This document shows positions 14,422 through 22,613 of a stretch of 64,000 nucleotides of DNA, in pieces. The notes beneath the pieces are model-generated. The model had not been told where the DNA came from. It did no database searches and saw only the letters and a program-made list of their open reading frames with translations. The DNA is taken from the NCBI RefSeq assembly GCF_010671595.1, contig NZ_JAABOP010000002.1, positions 434,001 to 498,000 on the forward strand, read 5' to 3'. A program made the position numbers and the translations under genes. Positions within the stretch are counted from its first letter, which is position 1; each line of letters begins with the position of its first letter. This DNA is from Muriicola jejuensis (GTDB lineage Bacteria; Bacteroidota; Bacteroidia; Flavobacteriales; Flavobacteriaceae).

Positions 14422-16659
14422 TCAGGGGTTACGCCGGATCCCGAAAATGAAAGTATGGATATATTTCACGAGAACCGACTGGTTGTTTACCGATGGCAAG
14501 GTTGGGAAGGTGCCCATGCGATCCGTGTTGTAGCCTGAATTCAGCACGATCCAAAGGTCCTGACCTTCCCGGAAATTGTAGCGGAAGCGTGCATTGAAGG
14601 AAAAAATATCCTGGGCCCCATTGTACTGGAAGAGTCCGTTAAGGGAAAGTTTGCGGTCCAAAGCGGTCCCTACCCGGAGTCGGGCTATATGGAAATCAAG
14701 TCGGTCATCCCTTGCATCAAACGTGCCGTTGTTGTAGACGTATTCCAGGTTGAGCTGGAGGTGTTTTGAAAGGTACCAGCTGGGGCTGATACTCAGACTG
14801 TGCAACCAGCCGTCGTAGAAGCTCCCCGTTTCATATTCAATCCCCGTGCGCAGGGTACGGTCAATAGCCTGGGTGTAGCGTGCGCCTATCCTGTAGAAAT
14901 CGTATTGCCCTACCGGGAGTATCACGCCCTGTGCCAGGCTAAATTCCGAGGTCAGCCTTTCGTAAGCCTTGGTAAACTTCAGTCCCCCGCTGTCCTGATT
15001 CCGCCTGGTAAATGCCCATTCCAGACCGTATTCTGAGGAGATCACCCGATCTTCCCTGTTGTCCAGAAAGGTATTGCCAAAGGGTTGGAGGGTATGAAAG
15101 ATAAAAGGCCCCTTCTGGTTCAACCATGTCTGGGAGAGGAGGGCGGTTACGTATTTGAAATTGCTCCGGTCTACAAAACCGACTCCGGGGTTGTAATTCT
15201 CCCCGGAAAAAATGGTCCCCAGGGTATACCCCAGTCCCTGTCTTCGCCTTCGGGTCATTTCCAGGGCCAGCCGGCCATTTTTAAAATTGTCCGAGGCCCC
15301 CTCGGGAAGTCGGCTGTCAAAGGCCTGGGCCCATTGCACCGTCAGGTAGTCATCTCCCGCCACCCGGATCAGTCCGTCCAGGCCATAGGCCAGGTTCGAT
15401 TCGCCGTTTGCATCAAGTCTGCTCGTAAACATCGCCCCCAAAAAGCTGTTCTGGTTGAATACGCGTTTTCGAACGCGCAGCACCCCGAAATTCTCTGAGG
15501 GGATGGTGTCCAGGGACTGGGTTTGCATGTCGAGCAGGCCGAAATCCCAGTCGTCCGACCTACCTATAAGCCGGATCCCCCCGTAGATAGGCACCTGTTC
15601 CCCTGTACTGGTCAGGCCGATCCGCCTGCTGAAGAAAAGTCGGCTGATCCCCCCGGTCCGGAAGTCAAAGATGGCAGAGCGCTCCTGGAAGAACTGCCGC
15701 TTTTCCGGAAAGAACAGGGAGAACCGGGTCAGGTTCACCAGTTGGTCATCGGCTTCGGCCTGGGCAAAATCCGTGTTGATGGTAAAGTCGGCCGTCAGGT
15801 TATTGGTGATGGAGTATTTTACGTCACCCCCCACATTCCATTGGGTATCCTTGTTTTCCAGGTAGGCGTCTCCCGATTCATTGAGTGTAAAGCCCCGGTC
15901 ATAGCCCCCCAACACATAAGGGGTGACATAGATGGTTTTGCTCGGGCGTATGCCGGTAAACACGATTTTTTGGGCCAGGGAAGGGCGCAGAAAGGCCCAG
16001 TTGGTAATCGGCGGTACGGCCGGGAAAACGAGTCGTTCGTTCTTGTGGGCGATCTTGCGTTGGACGATGATCCCCATGGTGACCTGCCCGTCAATCTCCT
16101 GAAAACGAAGACTGGTAAAGGGGATCCTCATCTCTGCGGTCCATCCCTGGTCGCTCATTACGCTTTCGGCATCCCAGAAGGTATTGAAGTCCCGGTTGAA
16201 GGCACCTCCTGAAGAAAGGGTACTCACAATGGCATCATTGAATACTTCCGCATCGTTTCGTATCCCGGTAGGGGTGGTGGTGAAAATGTACCCCGTCTGG
16301 TTGTCATTGTAGGTATCCAGGAGTATCTCCAGGTGGTCCGACCCCGCGATGCGGTCCCGGTAAAGGGAAGTAGCGCGAATCTCATTTTCGTGGCTTTCAA
16401 AGGCGCGTATAGAAACGTAGAGGTAGGTATCGTCGAAGGCCAGACGGATCTCAGATCGTTCCGTGGGAGGTTCACCTGCCCGTGGCTCGTATTGGACCAG
16501 CGGCAGGGGTTCTATGGCTTCCCATTCGGGTTCGTCTACTTTCCCATCAAAGTGGATGTTACCGACCCTGTCAATGGACATGGGAGGTCCCGCCTGGGCG
16601 GAGATGTCCAGCAGACCTGCCAGCAGGAAGGCGATGAAAATAAAGCGTTGCAGCTTCAC
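14422..16659 (-). CDS. DUF5916 outer-membrane protein with CBM9-like domain
   Basis: A 745-residue exported protein (GTG start, signal peptide ending DISAQA). Residues about 30-215 form a carbohydrate-binding family 9-like domain: FDGKVDEPEWEAIEPL, then IRLAFDDTYLYVSIRAFES and LLDTYNDNQTGYIFTTTPTG. The rest matches the DUF5916 region, predicted to be a large outer-membrane beta-barrel: FPEKRQFFQERSAIFDF, RRIGLTSTGEQVPIYGG and many alternating strands to the C-terminus. Proteins of this kind often sit near carbohydrate or peptide uptake genes in Bacteroidota, but no SusC/D pair is present here. The ligand is unknown. It stands alone between spacers. Confidence 0.88.
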   Translation of the reverse strand: MKLQRFIFIAFLLAGLLDISAQAGPPMSIDRVGNIHFDGKVDEPEWEAIEPLPLVQYEPRAGEPPTERSEIRLAFDDTYLYVSIRAFESHENEIRATSLYRDRIAGSDHLEILLDTYNDNQTGYIFTTTPTGIRNDAEVFNDAIVSTLSSGGAFNRDFNTFWDAESVMSDQGWTAEMRIPFTSLRFQEIDGQVTMGIIVQRKIAHKNERLVFPAVPPITNWAFLRPSLAQKIVFTGIRPSKTIYVTPYVLGGYDRGFTLNESGDAYLENKDTQWNVGGDVKYSITNNLTADFTINTDFAQAEADDQLVNLTRFSLFFPEKRQFFQERSAIFDFRTGGISRLFFSRRIGLTSTGEQVPIYGGIRLIGRSDDWDFGLLDMQTQSLDTIPSENFGVLRVRKRVFNQNSFLGAMFTSRLDANGESNLAYGLDGLIRVAGDDYLTVQWAQAFDSRLPEGASDNFKNGRLALEMTRRRRQGLGYTLGTIFSGENYNPGVGFVDRSNFKYVTALLSQTWLNQKGPFIFHTLQPFGNTFLDNREDRVISSEYGLEWAFTRRNQDSGGLKFTKAYERLTSEFSLAQGVILPVGQYDFYRIGARYTQAIDRTLRTGIEYETGSFYDGWLHSLSISPSWYLSKHLQLNLEYVYNNGTFDARDDRLDFHIARLRVGTALDRKLSLNGLFQYNGAQDIFSFNARFRYNFREGQDLWIVLNSGYNTDRMGTFPTLPSVNNQSVLVKYIHTFIFGIRRNP

Positions 16660-16746
16660 GACTCCCTAAGGTAGCGAATATTCGCATGGGTATGATGAGG
16701 GAGCCCTGTTCTTTTCTGATTCGGTAGCTGGATTAGTTCCGAAGTA

Positions 16747-18012
16747 TCAGATGACTGTGCCCCTTGGGATCACTGCCCCTTTTTTCAGTACAACGATGCC
16801 ATCCCGGACAACATAGGTATCTGTCTCCTGGTCTTCCAGGTGGGAGCCCCCTTTGATGGTCACATCATCCCCAATACGGCAATTCTTGTCTACAATGACG
16901 TTCTCGATATGACATCGTTCCCCTATTCCCATCAGGATATCTATCTTGAAATTCTCAATTTCCTTCAGGGTTTCGTAATAATCACTACCCATGACATAGC
17001 AGTTGCGCACCACGGAATCCTTACCTACCCTGGTGCGGATACCAATGATTGACCGCTCGATGCTGGCGGCGTGGATAATGCAGCCATCTGCAACGACGGC
17101 ATTCGTCATCTTTGTACCGCTGATCTTTGTGGTTGGCAGCATGCGGGCACGGGTGAAAATTCGATTATTCTTGTCGTACAGGTTGAACTTGGGGATCTCG
17201 TCGCACAGGCCCAGGTTGGCTTCGAAAAATGAGGAGATGTTCCCGATATCCGTCCAGTAGCCTTCAAACGGATAGCTCAGGGTCTTGTGCTTGTGAATGT
17301 TTTGAGGGATGATCTCCTTGCCAAAATCGACCGTGGAAGTATCGTTCATCAGATCGATCAAGAGGTCACGGTTAAAGACGTAGATCCCCATGGAGGCCAG
17401 GTAATGCCTGCCCTGGGATTTCATTTCCTCGCTCACATCCGAGGTCCAGTCGGGCAACAATTCCGTGGCGGGTTTCTCGATAAAGGAGGTGATGTTGTTT
17501 TCCTCGTCTGCTTTGAGGATACCGAAGGCCGGGGCGTCATTCGCGTGTACCGGAATGGTCCCTATAGTGATCGCTGCCCCACTCTTTACATGGGCTTCGA
17601 GCATGAGGTTGTAATCCATCTGATAGAGCTGGTCCCCTGACAGAATAAGGGCATAGTCAAAATCGTGGCGTACGAAATGGTGCATACATTGCCTCACGGC
17701 ATCTGCCGTTCCCTGGTACCAGGTAGTATTTCCTATGGTCTGTTCAGCGGCCAGGATATCCACGAAAGCCGAACTGAAGAAACTGAAGTGATAGGTATTC
17801 TTGATGTGTTTGTTGAGGGAGGCCGAGTTGAACTGGGTGAGGACAAACATGCGTTTGATCTCAGAATTGATGCAGTTGGAGATCGGTATGTCTACCAGCC
17901 GGTATTTTCCCGCAATGGGTACGGCTGGTTTGGACCTCGATTCAGTAAGCGGATATAATCGCGTTCCCTGTCCGCCTCCAAGTATGATAGCCAGTGTGTT
18001 TGTATTGAGCAT
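16747..18012 (-). CDS. glgC: Glucose-1-phosphate adenylyltransferase
   Basis: This enzyme makes ADP-glucose from glucose-1-phosphate and ATP, the donor for glycogen synthesis. About 421 residues, the normal length. The nucleotide-binding motif GGGQGTRLYPLTESRSKP is near the N-terminus, followed by GKYRLVDIPISNCINS. FGKEIIP and FEGYWTDIGN mark the sugar-phosphate site. The C-terminal part has the hexapeptide-repeat pattern of a left-handed beta-helix (VVADGCIIHAASIERSIIG). ATG at 18012 is preferred; TTG at 18021 is also possible and would overlap glgA. It lies just downstream of glgA on the same strand, forming a glycogen operon. Confidence 0.95.
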   Translation of the reverse strand: MLNTNTLAIILGGGQGTRLYPLTESRSKPAVPIAGKYRLVDIPISNCINSEIKRMFVLTQFNSASLNKHIKNTYHFSFFSSAFVDILAAEQTIGNTTWYQGTADAVRQCMHHFVRHDFDYALILSGDQLYQMDYNLMLEAHVKSGAAITIGTIPVHANDAPAFGILKADEENNITSFIEKPATELLPDWTSDVSEEMKSQGRHYLASMGIYVFNRDLLIDLMNDTSTVDFGKEIIPQNIHKHKTLSYPFEGYWTDIGNISSFFEANLGLCDEIPKFNLYDKNNRIFTRARMLPTTKISGTKMTNAVVADGCIIHAASIERSIIGIRTRVGKDSVVRNCYVMGSDYYETLKEIENFKIDILMGIGERCHIENVIVDKNCRIGDDVTIKGGSHLEDQETDTYVVRDGIVVLKKGAVIPRGTVI

Positions 18013-18017
18013 AAGAG

Positions 18018-19220
18018 TCAAATTAAAGTTTGATATAAATTTTTGACCTGCTGGGCGATTGCTTCCCAGTCAAAGGTCTCTTCCACGCGTTTTCGGCCGT
18101 TCACTGCCATTCGGTTTCTCAAATTCTCATCCCGGATCAGTGTGTTGATACCTTCGGCCAGGTCACGCGCAAAAGCATCGGGGTCTACGGGTTCGAAAGG
18201 GGCCGTTTTCTGCTGTTCCAGGGGAACCAGGATTCCGGTCTCCCCGTGCACGACGACTTCCTTGATGCCTCCCACGGCACTAGCCACCACCGCTGTTTTG
18301 CACGCCATGGCTTCAATGTTGATGATCCCGAAAGGCTCGTAGATAGAAGGACAGCAAAAGACATCGGAATGGGAGTATAATTGGATGACCGATTTTTTGT
18401 CGAGCATCTTGTCTATCCAGATGACGTTATCCCGGGTCTTCCTGATGGCCTGAATGCCCTCTTCCATTTCCTTTGCGATTTCTTTAGTATCCGGAGCACC
18501 GGCACAGAGCACCACCTGTGTATCGGGATCTATGTATTGGATGGCGTTCATCAGGTGGATGATCCCCTTCTGACGGGTGATCCTGCCCACGAAGAGCACA
18601 TAGGGTTTTGAGGGATCCACCCCGTACTCCTCCAGGGCCGAGGTGTCTTCGGTGACCTGGTATTCCTTTAAATTGATGCCGTTGTATATTACCGAGATCC
18701 GGCTCTCATCCACATCGAAGAATTTCAGGACGTCCTCACGGGTCTCCTCGGAGACGGCTATGATGGAATCAGCCATCTCAATAGCGGTCTTTTCTATCCA
18801 AGAAGAGGCATCGTACCCAAGGCCTAGCTGTTCCCGTTTCCAGGGTCTGAGCGGTTCCAGGGAATGAATGGTGATCACCAGGGGTTTTCCATAACACAAT
18901 TTAGCCACGATCCCCGCAAAGTGGGCGTACCAGGTATGGCAATGGACAATATCTGCATCCACTTCTTCTGCATTAAACTGCACGCAGGTATTCAGGGTCT
19001 GCAATACCCCTTTCAGCTTGTCATCGGTTTTGCTGAAGTCAGGGCTGTCATAAGGGAAACCCTTTACGGAGAGCTGGCCGGAGGTCTCGTCCTGGTCACC
19101 GAAACAGCGGACATCCACCTCCATCAGTTTGGAGAGTTCCGCTGCCAGGTATTCCACGTGGACCCCGGCTCCTCCATAGACGTAAGGAGGATATTCCCTG
19201 GTAAAAAACTGTACTTTCAT
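18018..19220 (-). CDS. glgA: Glycogen synthase, GT4-type (Corynebacterium-like)
   Basis: A 400-residue glycosyltransferase of the GT-B fold that should transfer glucose from ADP-glucose to glycogen, or act as a GlgM-like maltose-1-phosphate synthase. The N-terminus FFTREYPPYVYGGAGVHVEYL matches the short family first described in Actinobacteria rather than the longer classical GT5 GlgA. FVGRITRQKGI starts the C-terminal domain, and PSIYEPFGIINIEAMAC gives the conserved E-x7-E. The gene is 5 bp before glgC, which would supply ADP-glucose. A possible Fnr/Crp-type site lies far upstream at 19494. Confidence 0.88.
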   Translation of the reverse strand: MKVQFFTREYPPYVYGGAGVHVEYLAAELSKLMEVDVRCFGDQDETSGQLSVKGFPYDSPDFSKTDDKLKGVLQTLNTCVQFNAEEVDADIVHCHTWYAHFAGIVAKLCYGKPLVITIHSLEPLRPWKREQLGLGYDASSWIEKTAIEMADSIIAVSEETREDVLKFFDVDESRISVIYNGINLKEYQVTEDTSALEEYGVDPSKPYVLFVGRITRQKGIIHLMNAIQYIDPDTQVVLCAGAPDTKEIAKEMEEGIQAIRKTRDNVIWIDKMLDKKSVIQLYSHSDVFCCPSIYEPFGIINIEAMACKTAVVASAVGGIKEVVVHGETGILVPLEQQKTAPFEPVDPDAFARDLAEGINTLIRDENLRNRMAVNGRKRVEETFDWEAIAQQVKNLYQTLI

Positions 19221-19702
19221 TCAAGAGCGATTAAGGTTTGTTCTGCGCGGTTCGTTCAAATCCTGCATGGCGAATTTCATTCTACCAAAGTAAGGATACG
19301 CGGCCGACTATGGCAGCACTTTACAAAAATTTTGACACAAACTTACTGAGCAATGGGATAGGATCTGCCTGGGCTTTTGATTCTCTATCATGCCGGAATG
19401 CTTACGTCCTGCCATTTGATCGAATTGACTACCAGATTCCGGGCCTGCGGATCATATCGATCTCAAAATAAGAATTACCCCTTAATTTACGAATGATAAA
19501 TGTCACAATATGTCACAGGAGCAACAATTTGGTCCTGGCATTACGGAACGGGAATAAGGAAACACTGGCGGAATTTCCCTGAGATGTTGGTCTGATGCCT
19601 CCGCAACCCCATTGATTTCATTATCATACGCGGGAAATCTGATAGAACAGGCGACAAAAATCACAAAATTGAAGTATCTTCAATACGTTCTAAAGGGCGC
19701 CC
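19221..19702. other. Long divergent spacer between glgA and the permease gene
   Basis: This 482-bp region separates divergent genes and must hold both promoters. The only clear element is the Fnr-like site at 19494 followed by the direct repeat ATGTCACA (two copies, about 19500 and 19510). I compared 19570-19620 with known riboswitch cores and found no match. No gene is supported. Confidence 0.5.
19463..19505 (-). promoter_or_regulatory. Possible Fnr/Crp-type site and promoter toward glgA
   Basis: TGATAAATGTCA at 19494-19505 differs from TGATnnnnATCA by one base. On the minus strand TATTTTGA (19470-19463) begins 29.5 bp from the dyad centre, the same distance as at the better sites. The leader to glgA would be about 240 nt, which weakens the case. 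Confidence 0.35.
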
Positions 19703-21949
19703 ATGAAATCTCAAATGGATAAATCCCTTTCTGCGACCAAGGCAAACTTTGGTACGCTTCCCGTATTCCTGACGGCCATCTCGACCATCCTGGGAGCCGT
19801 GATGTTCCTGCGTTTCGGTTTTGCGGTTGGTTCTGTGGGTTTTGCCGGCACCTTGCTCATCATCATCATTGGGCACCTGGTGACTATCCCCACGGCCATG
19901 GCCCTGGCGGAGATCGCTACCAACCAGAAGGTAGAAGGAGGAGGTGAGTATTTTATAATTTCACGATCCTTCGGGGTGAATATAGGAGCGGCCATCGGGA
20001 TTGCCCTCTACCTCTCCCAGGCCATCAGTGTGGCCTTTTACGTCATCGCCTTTGCCGAAGCCTTTGAGGCCATCAAGCCCTGGGTGGAAAGCGAGCTGGG
20101 TTACATCCTCTACGACAACCGCCTCTTCAGTATCCCGGCCATGATCGGACTTATCTGGCTTATGGTAAGCCGGGGAGCAGACCTGGGGATGAAGGCGCTG
20201 TACGTAGTGGTGACCATCCTGGCGATCTCCCTCGTCCTGTTCTTCCTGGGCAATACGGAGTATGCCGAGGTATTCGATGCCTCACAACTTTTTAAAGGGT
20301 CGGATTCCGGATATGGATTTTTCTTTGTTTTCGCGATCATCTTTCCTGCTTTTACGGGGATGACAGCCGGAGTAGGGCTTTCCGGGGATCTTCGGGATCC
20401 CAAAAAAGCGATTCCCGTAGGTACCCTGTCTGCTACCATCATCGGAATGATCATTTACGTATTCATTGCCTATAAACTGGCAAGTTCCGCATCTCCGCAG
20501 GACCTGCTCAACGATCAGCTGGTGATGAGCAGGATTGCCCTCTGGGGACCGATCATCCCTATCGGCCTGGCGGCTGCTACCATATCGTCTGCCCTGGGCT
20601 CCTTTATGGTCGCCCCAAGGACGCTACAGGCTATTGGAGGAGACAAGGTCTTTCCGAATCGGTTCCTGAACCACTGGGTCTCCAGGGGGAGCCATAAAAG
20701 CAACGAACCCCGCAACGCCACCATATTGACCAGCATCATCGCATTTGTCTTCGTTTTGATGGGCGATGTGAATGCCGTGGCAGAGATCATCTCCATGTTC
20801 TTTATGGTCACCTATGGCTCTCTTTGTCTGATCTCCTTCCTCCAGCATTTTGCGGCAGACCCTGCATACCGGCCTTCCTTCAAATCGAAGTGGTACCTCT
20901 CCCTTCTGGGAGCCGTGATGTGTGTCTATCTTATGTTCAAGATCAATACGCCCTATGCTTTCGCGGCCATCCTCGTCATGATAGGCCTGTATTTCTATAT
21001 CTCTTCCAAAAGTGACTCGAAAAAGGGGATGGCCAGTATTTTCCAGGGGGTGATCTACCAGTTGAGCCGAACCCTCCAGGTATTCCTTCAAAAAGCGGAC
21101 AAGGCCAAGTCAGAAGAAGACTGGAGGCCCGCCGTACTGTGTCTTTCAAAAGATTCCTTTGAACGCTACGGGGCGCTCGACCTCATGAAATGGATTTCCC
21201 ACCGCTATGGCTTCGGGACTTATATCCATTTCGAAAAGGCCTTTTTTTCCAAGGAATCCAAGGCAGCTGCCGAGGACAAATTGCAGAAACTTATCCATAT
21301 CGCCTCGGCTAGCAAATCCAACATCTTCCTGGAGACCATCATCTCACCCTCCAACACGGCCGCAATCGTACAGGCCATTCAACAACCGGGTATTTCGGGA
21401 AAACCCAATAATATGATGCTCTTTGAATACAAGAAAGGGGAGAAGGAGTGGCTGGGCCATATCCTGGACAATTACAGCGTCCTGAAGGCAGCCCATTACG
21501 ACCTTTGCATCCTGGCCAGTTCAGACCGGGGTTTTGGCTTTCACAAAGACATCCACATCTGGATTCAAAAGGAGGATTATGAGAATGCGAGCCTGATGAT
21601 CCTTCTCTCTTATATCATATTGGGGCATTCAGACTGGAAACACGGGGAGATCAAGATCTACGCCACTTTCCCTAAGGAACACCTGGCCCGTGAACAGGAA
21701 CAGCTCATCAAGCTCACCTCCAGTGGGAGGCTGCCGATCTCAGCCAAGAATATACGGGTGATCGCTGTGGAAGAGGACATGGACCGAAAACAACTGATCA
21801 ATGGATATTCCATGGATGCCGATCTCACCCTGATCGGGTTCCACGAAGGGAACATCAAAAAAGAAAACAATCTGGATGTCTTCTCGGGATACGAAGAGAT
21901 CGGAAATATTCTGTTCGTGAATACCTTTACCTCGAAATTTATAAAGTAA
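19703..21949 (+). CDS. Cation-chloride cotransporter-like APC permease
   Basis: A 748-residue protein. Residues about 15-440 hold roughly twelve membrane helices of the APC superfamily and begin TLPVFLTAISTILGAVMFLRFGFAVG, the pattern of SLC12-type Na-K-Cl cotransporter relatives. FPAFTGMTAGVGLSGDLRDPKKAIP near residue 215 is characteristic. The last 300 residues are a soluble cytoplasmic domain, as in eukaryotic relatives. It probably moves ions or amino acids across the inner membrane; the substrate is not known from sequence. A second start, ATG at 19715, is possible. It diverges from glgA and has no operon partners. Confidence 0.88.
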   Translation: MKSQMDKSLSATKANFGTLPVFLTAISTILGAVMFLRFGFAVGSVGFAGTLLIIIIGHLVTIPTAMALAEIATNQKVEGGGEYFIISRSFGVNIGAAIGIALYLSQAISVAFYVIAFAEAFEAIKPWVESELGYILYDNRLFSIPAMIGLIWLMVSRGADLGMKALYVVVTILAISLVLFFLGNTEYAEVFDASQLFKGSDSGYGFFFVFAIIFPAFTGMTAGVGLSGDLRDPKKAIPVGTLSATIIGMIIYVFIAYKLASSASPQDLLNDQLVMSRIALWGPIIPIGLAAATISSALGSFMVAPRTLQAIGGDKVFPNRFLNHWVSRGSHKSNEPRNATILTSIIAFVFVLMGDVNAVAEIISMFFMVTYGSLCLISFLQHFAADPAYRPSFKSKWYLSLLGAVMCVYLMFKINTPYAFAAILVMIGLYFYISSKSDSKKGMASIFQGVIYQLSRTLQVFLQKADKAKSEEDWRPAVLCLSKDSFERYGALDLMKWISHRYGFGTYIHFEKAFFSKESKAAAEDKLQKLIHIASASKSNIFLETIISPSNTAAIVQAIQQPGISGKPNNMMLFEYKKGEKEWLGHILDNYSVLKAAHYDLCILASSDRGFGFHKDIHIWIQKEDYENASLMILLSYIILGHSDWKHGEIKIYATFPKEHLAREQEQLIKLTSSGRLPISAKNIRVIAVEEDMDRKQLINGYSMDADLTLIGFHEGNIKKENNLDVFSGYEEIGNILFVNTFTSKFIK

Positions 21950-22065
21950 CTTTTGTCATTCCTTGTTGCGACCCTCTTCCACCTGGTATGGATTTGGGAT
22001 TTTTAAAGGACTACGCTCCGACTCTTTTATACGAACTGGCTTCCTAAACTTTTCACAACCAGTGC

Positions 22066-22092
22066 AATAAATGCATTTATTTTGTAGTTTTG
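22066..22092 (+). promoter_or_regulatory. Promoter with overlapping 16-bp palindrome before the copper operon
   Basis: TAGTTTTG at 22085-22092 is a perfect TAnnTTTG -7 element. Just upstream, AATAAATGCATTTATT (22066-22081) is a perfect 16-bp palindrome lying where a -33/-7 spacer would be. A regulator bound there would affect the promoter directly. The start codon at 22100 follows so closely that the transcript would have almost no leader. Confidence 0.6.
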
Positions 22093-22099
22093 TAGGCGT

Positions 22100-22510
22100 A
22101 TGCATGCAGTTTTACACAAAATGGGGGCTCTGGCCCTGGCCTTTATGGTCCTGTTCTCCACGATGTCTTTTGCCGTGGATATGCATTTTTGTGGAAAGAC
22201 GCTGGTAGATCTGAAGTTCTATCAGCAAGCAGATTCCTGTGGCATGGAGATGGCCGGTATGGAGATGGCCTCTGACAAAGCGGAATCCCATTGCTGCAGT
22301 GACGTGGTCCTGGTGATTCCCGGGCAGGATGACCTCCAGGCTTCATTTGACACCCTCTCTTTCGAACAGCAGACCTTTCTGGTCTCCTTCGTACATACCT
22401 ATTTTCTGCTTATACCCGATTTGGAGGAAGCGCAGGATCCATTCATGGATTATGCTCCGCCTCCCCTGATCCGGGATGTCCAGATCCTGGACCAGACCTT
22501 CCTTATTTGA
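22100..22510 (+). CDS. HYC_CC_PP family secreted protein
   Basis: A 136-residue exported protein beginning with a signal peptide that ends near STMSFAVD. It has the features for which the family is named: HFCGK at residues 30-34, a SHCC pair (about 73-76) and a PPP motif near the C-terminus (YAPPPLIRD). A Met-rich segment (SCGMEMAGMEMASDKAESH) between them suits copper(I) or silver binding. In Bacteroidota it usually stands directly upstream of heavy-metal RND efflux genes, as here. It is probably a periplasmic metal-binding accessory, but no biochemical role is known to me. Confidence 0.9.
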   Translation: MHAVLHKMGALALAFMVLFSTMSFAVDMHFCGKTLVDLKFYQQADSCGMEMAGMEMASDKAESHCCSDVVLVIPGQDDLQASFDTLSFEQQTFLVSFVHTYFLLIPDLEEAQDPFMDYAPPPLIRDVQILDQTFLI

Positions 22511-22613
22511 TCTGAAACTTACCAAAACTGTCCCTGTTGTCATTGCAAGAGGGGATCGGGCAATTTTAATATGCCCAGAGTCAAGGAATTTCTAAGTTTA
22601 ATGATCAAAAACC

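Noticed and set aside
19238-19471. Possible small gene in the glgA/permease spacer
   Set aside because: No signal peptide, domain or promoter in the right place; the frame is explained by chance.
19560-19640. Possible riboswitch before the permease gene
   Set aside because: CTGAGATG and nearby text recall thiamine riboswitches, but the second conserved core and the pairing are missing.
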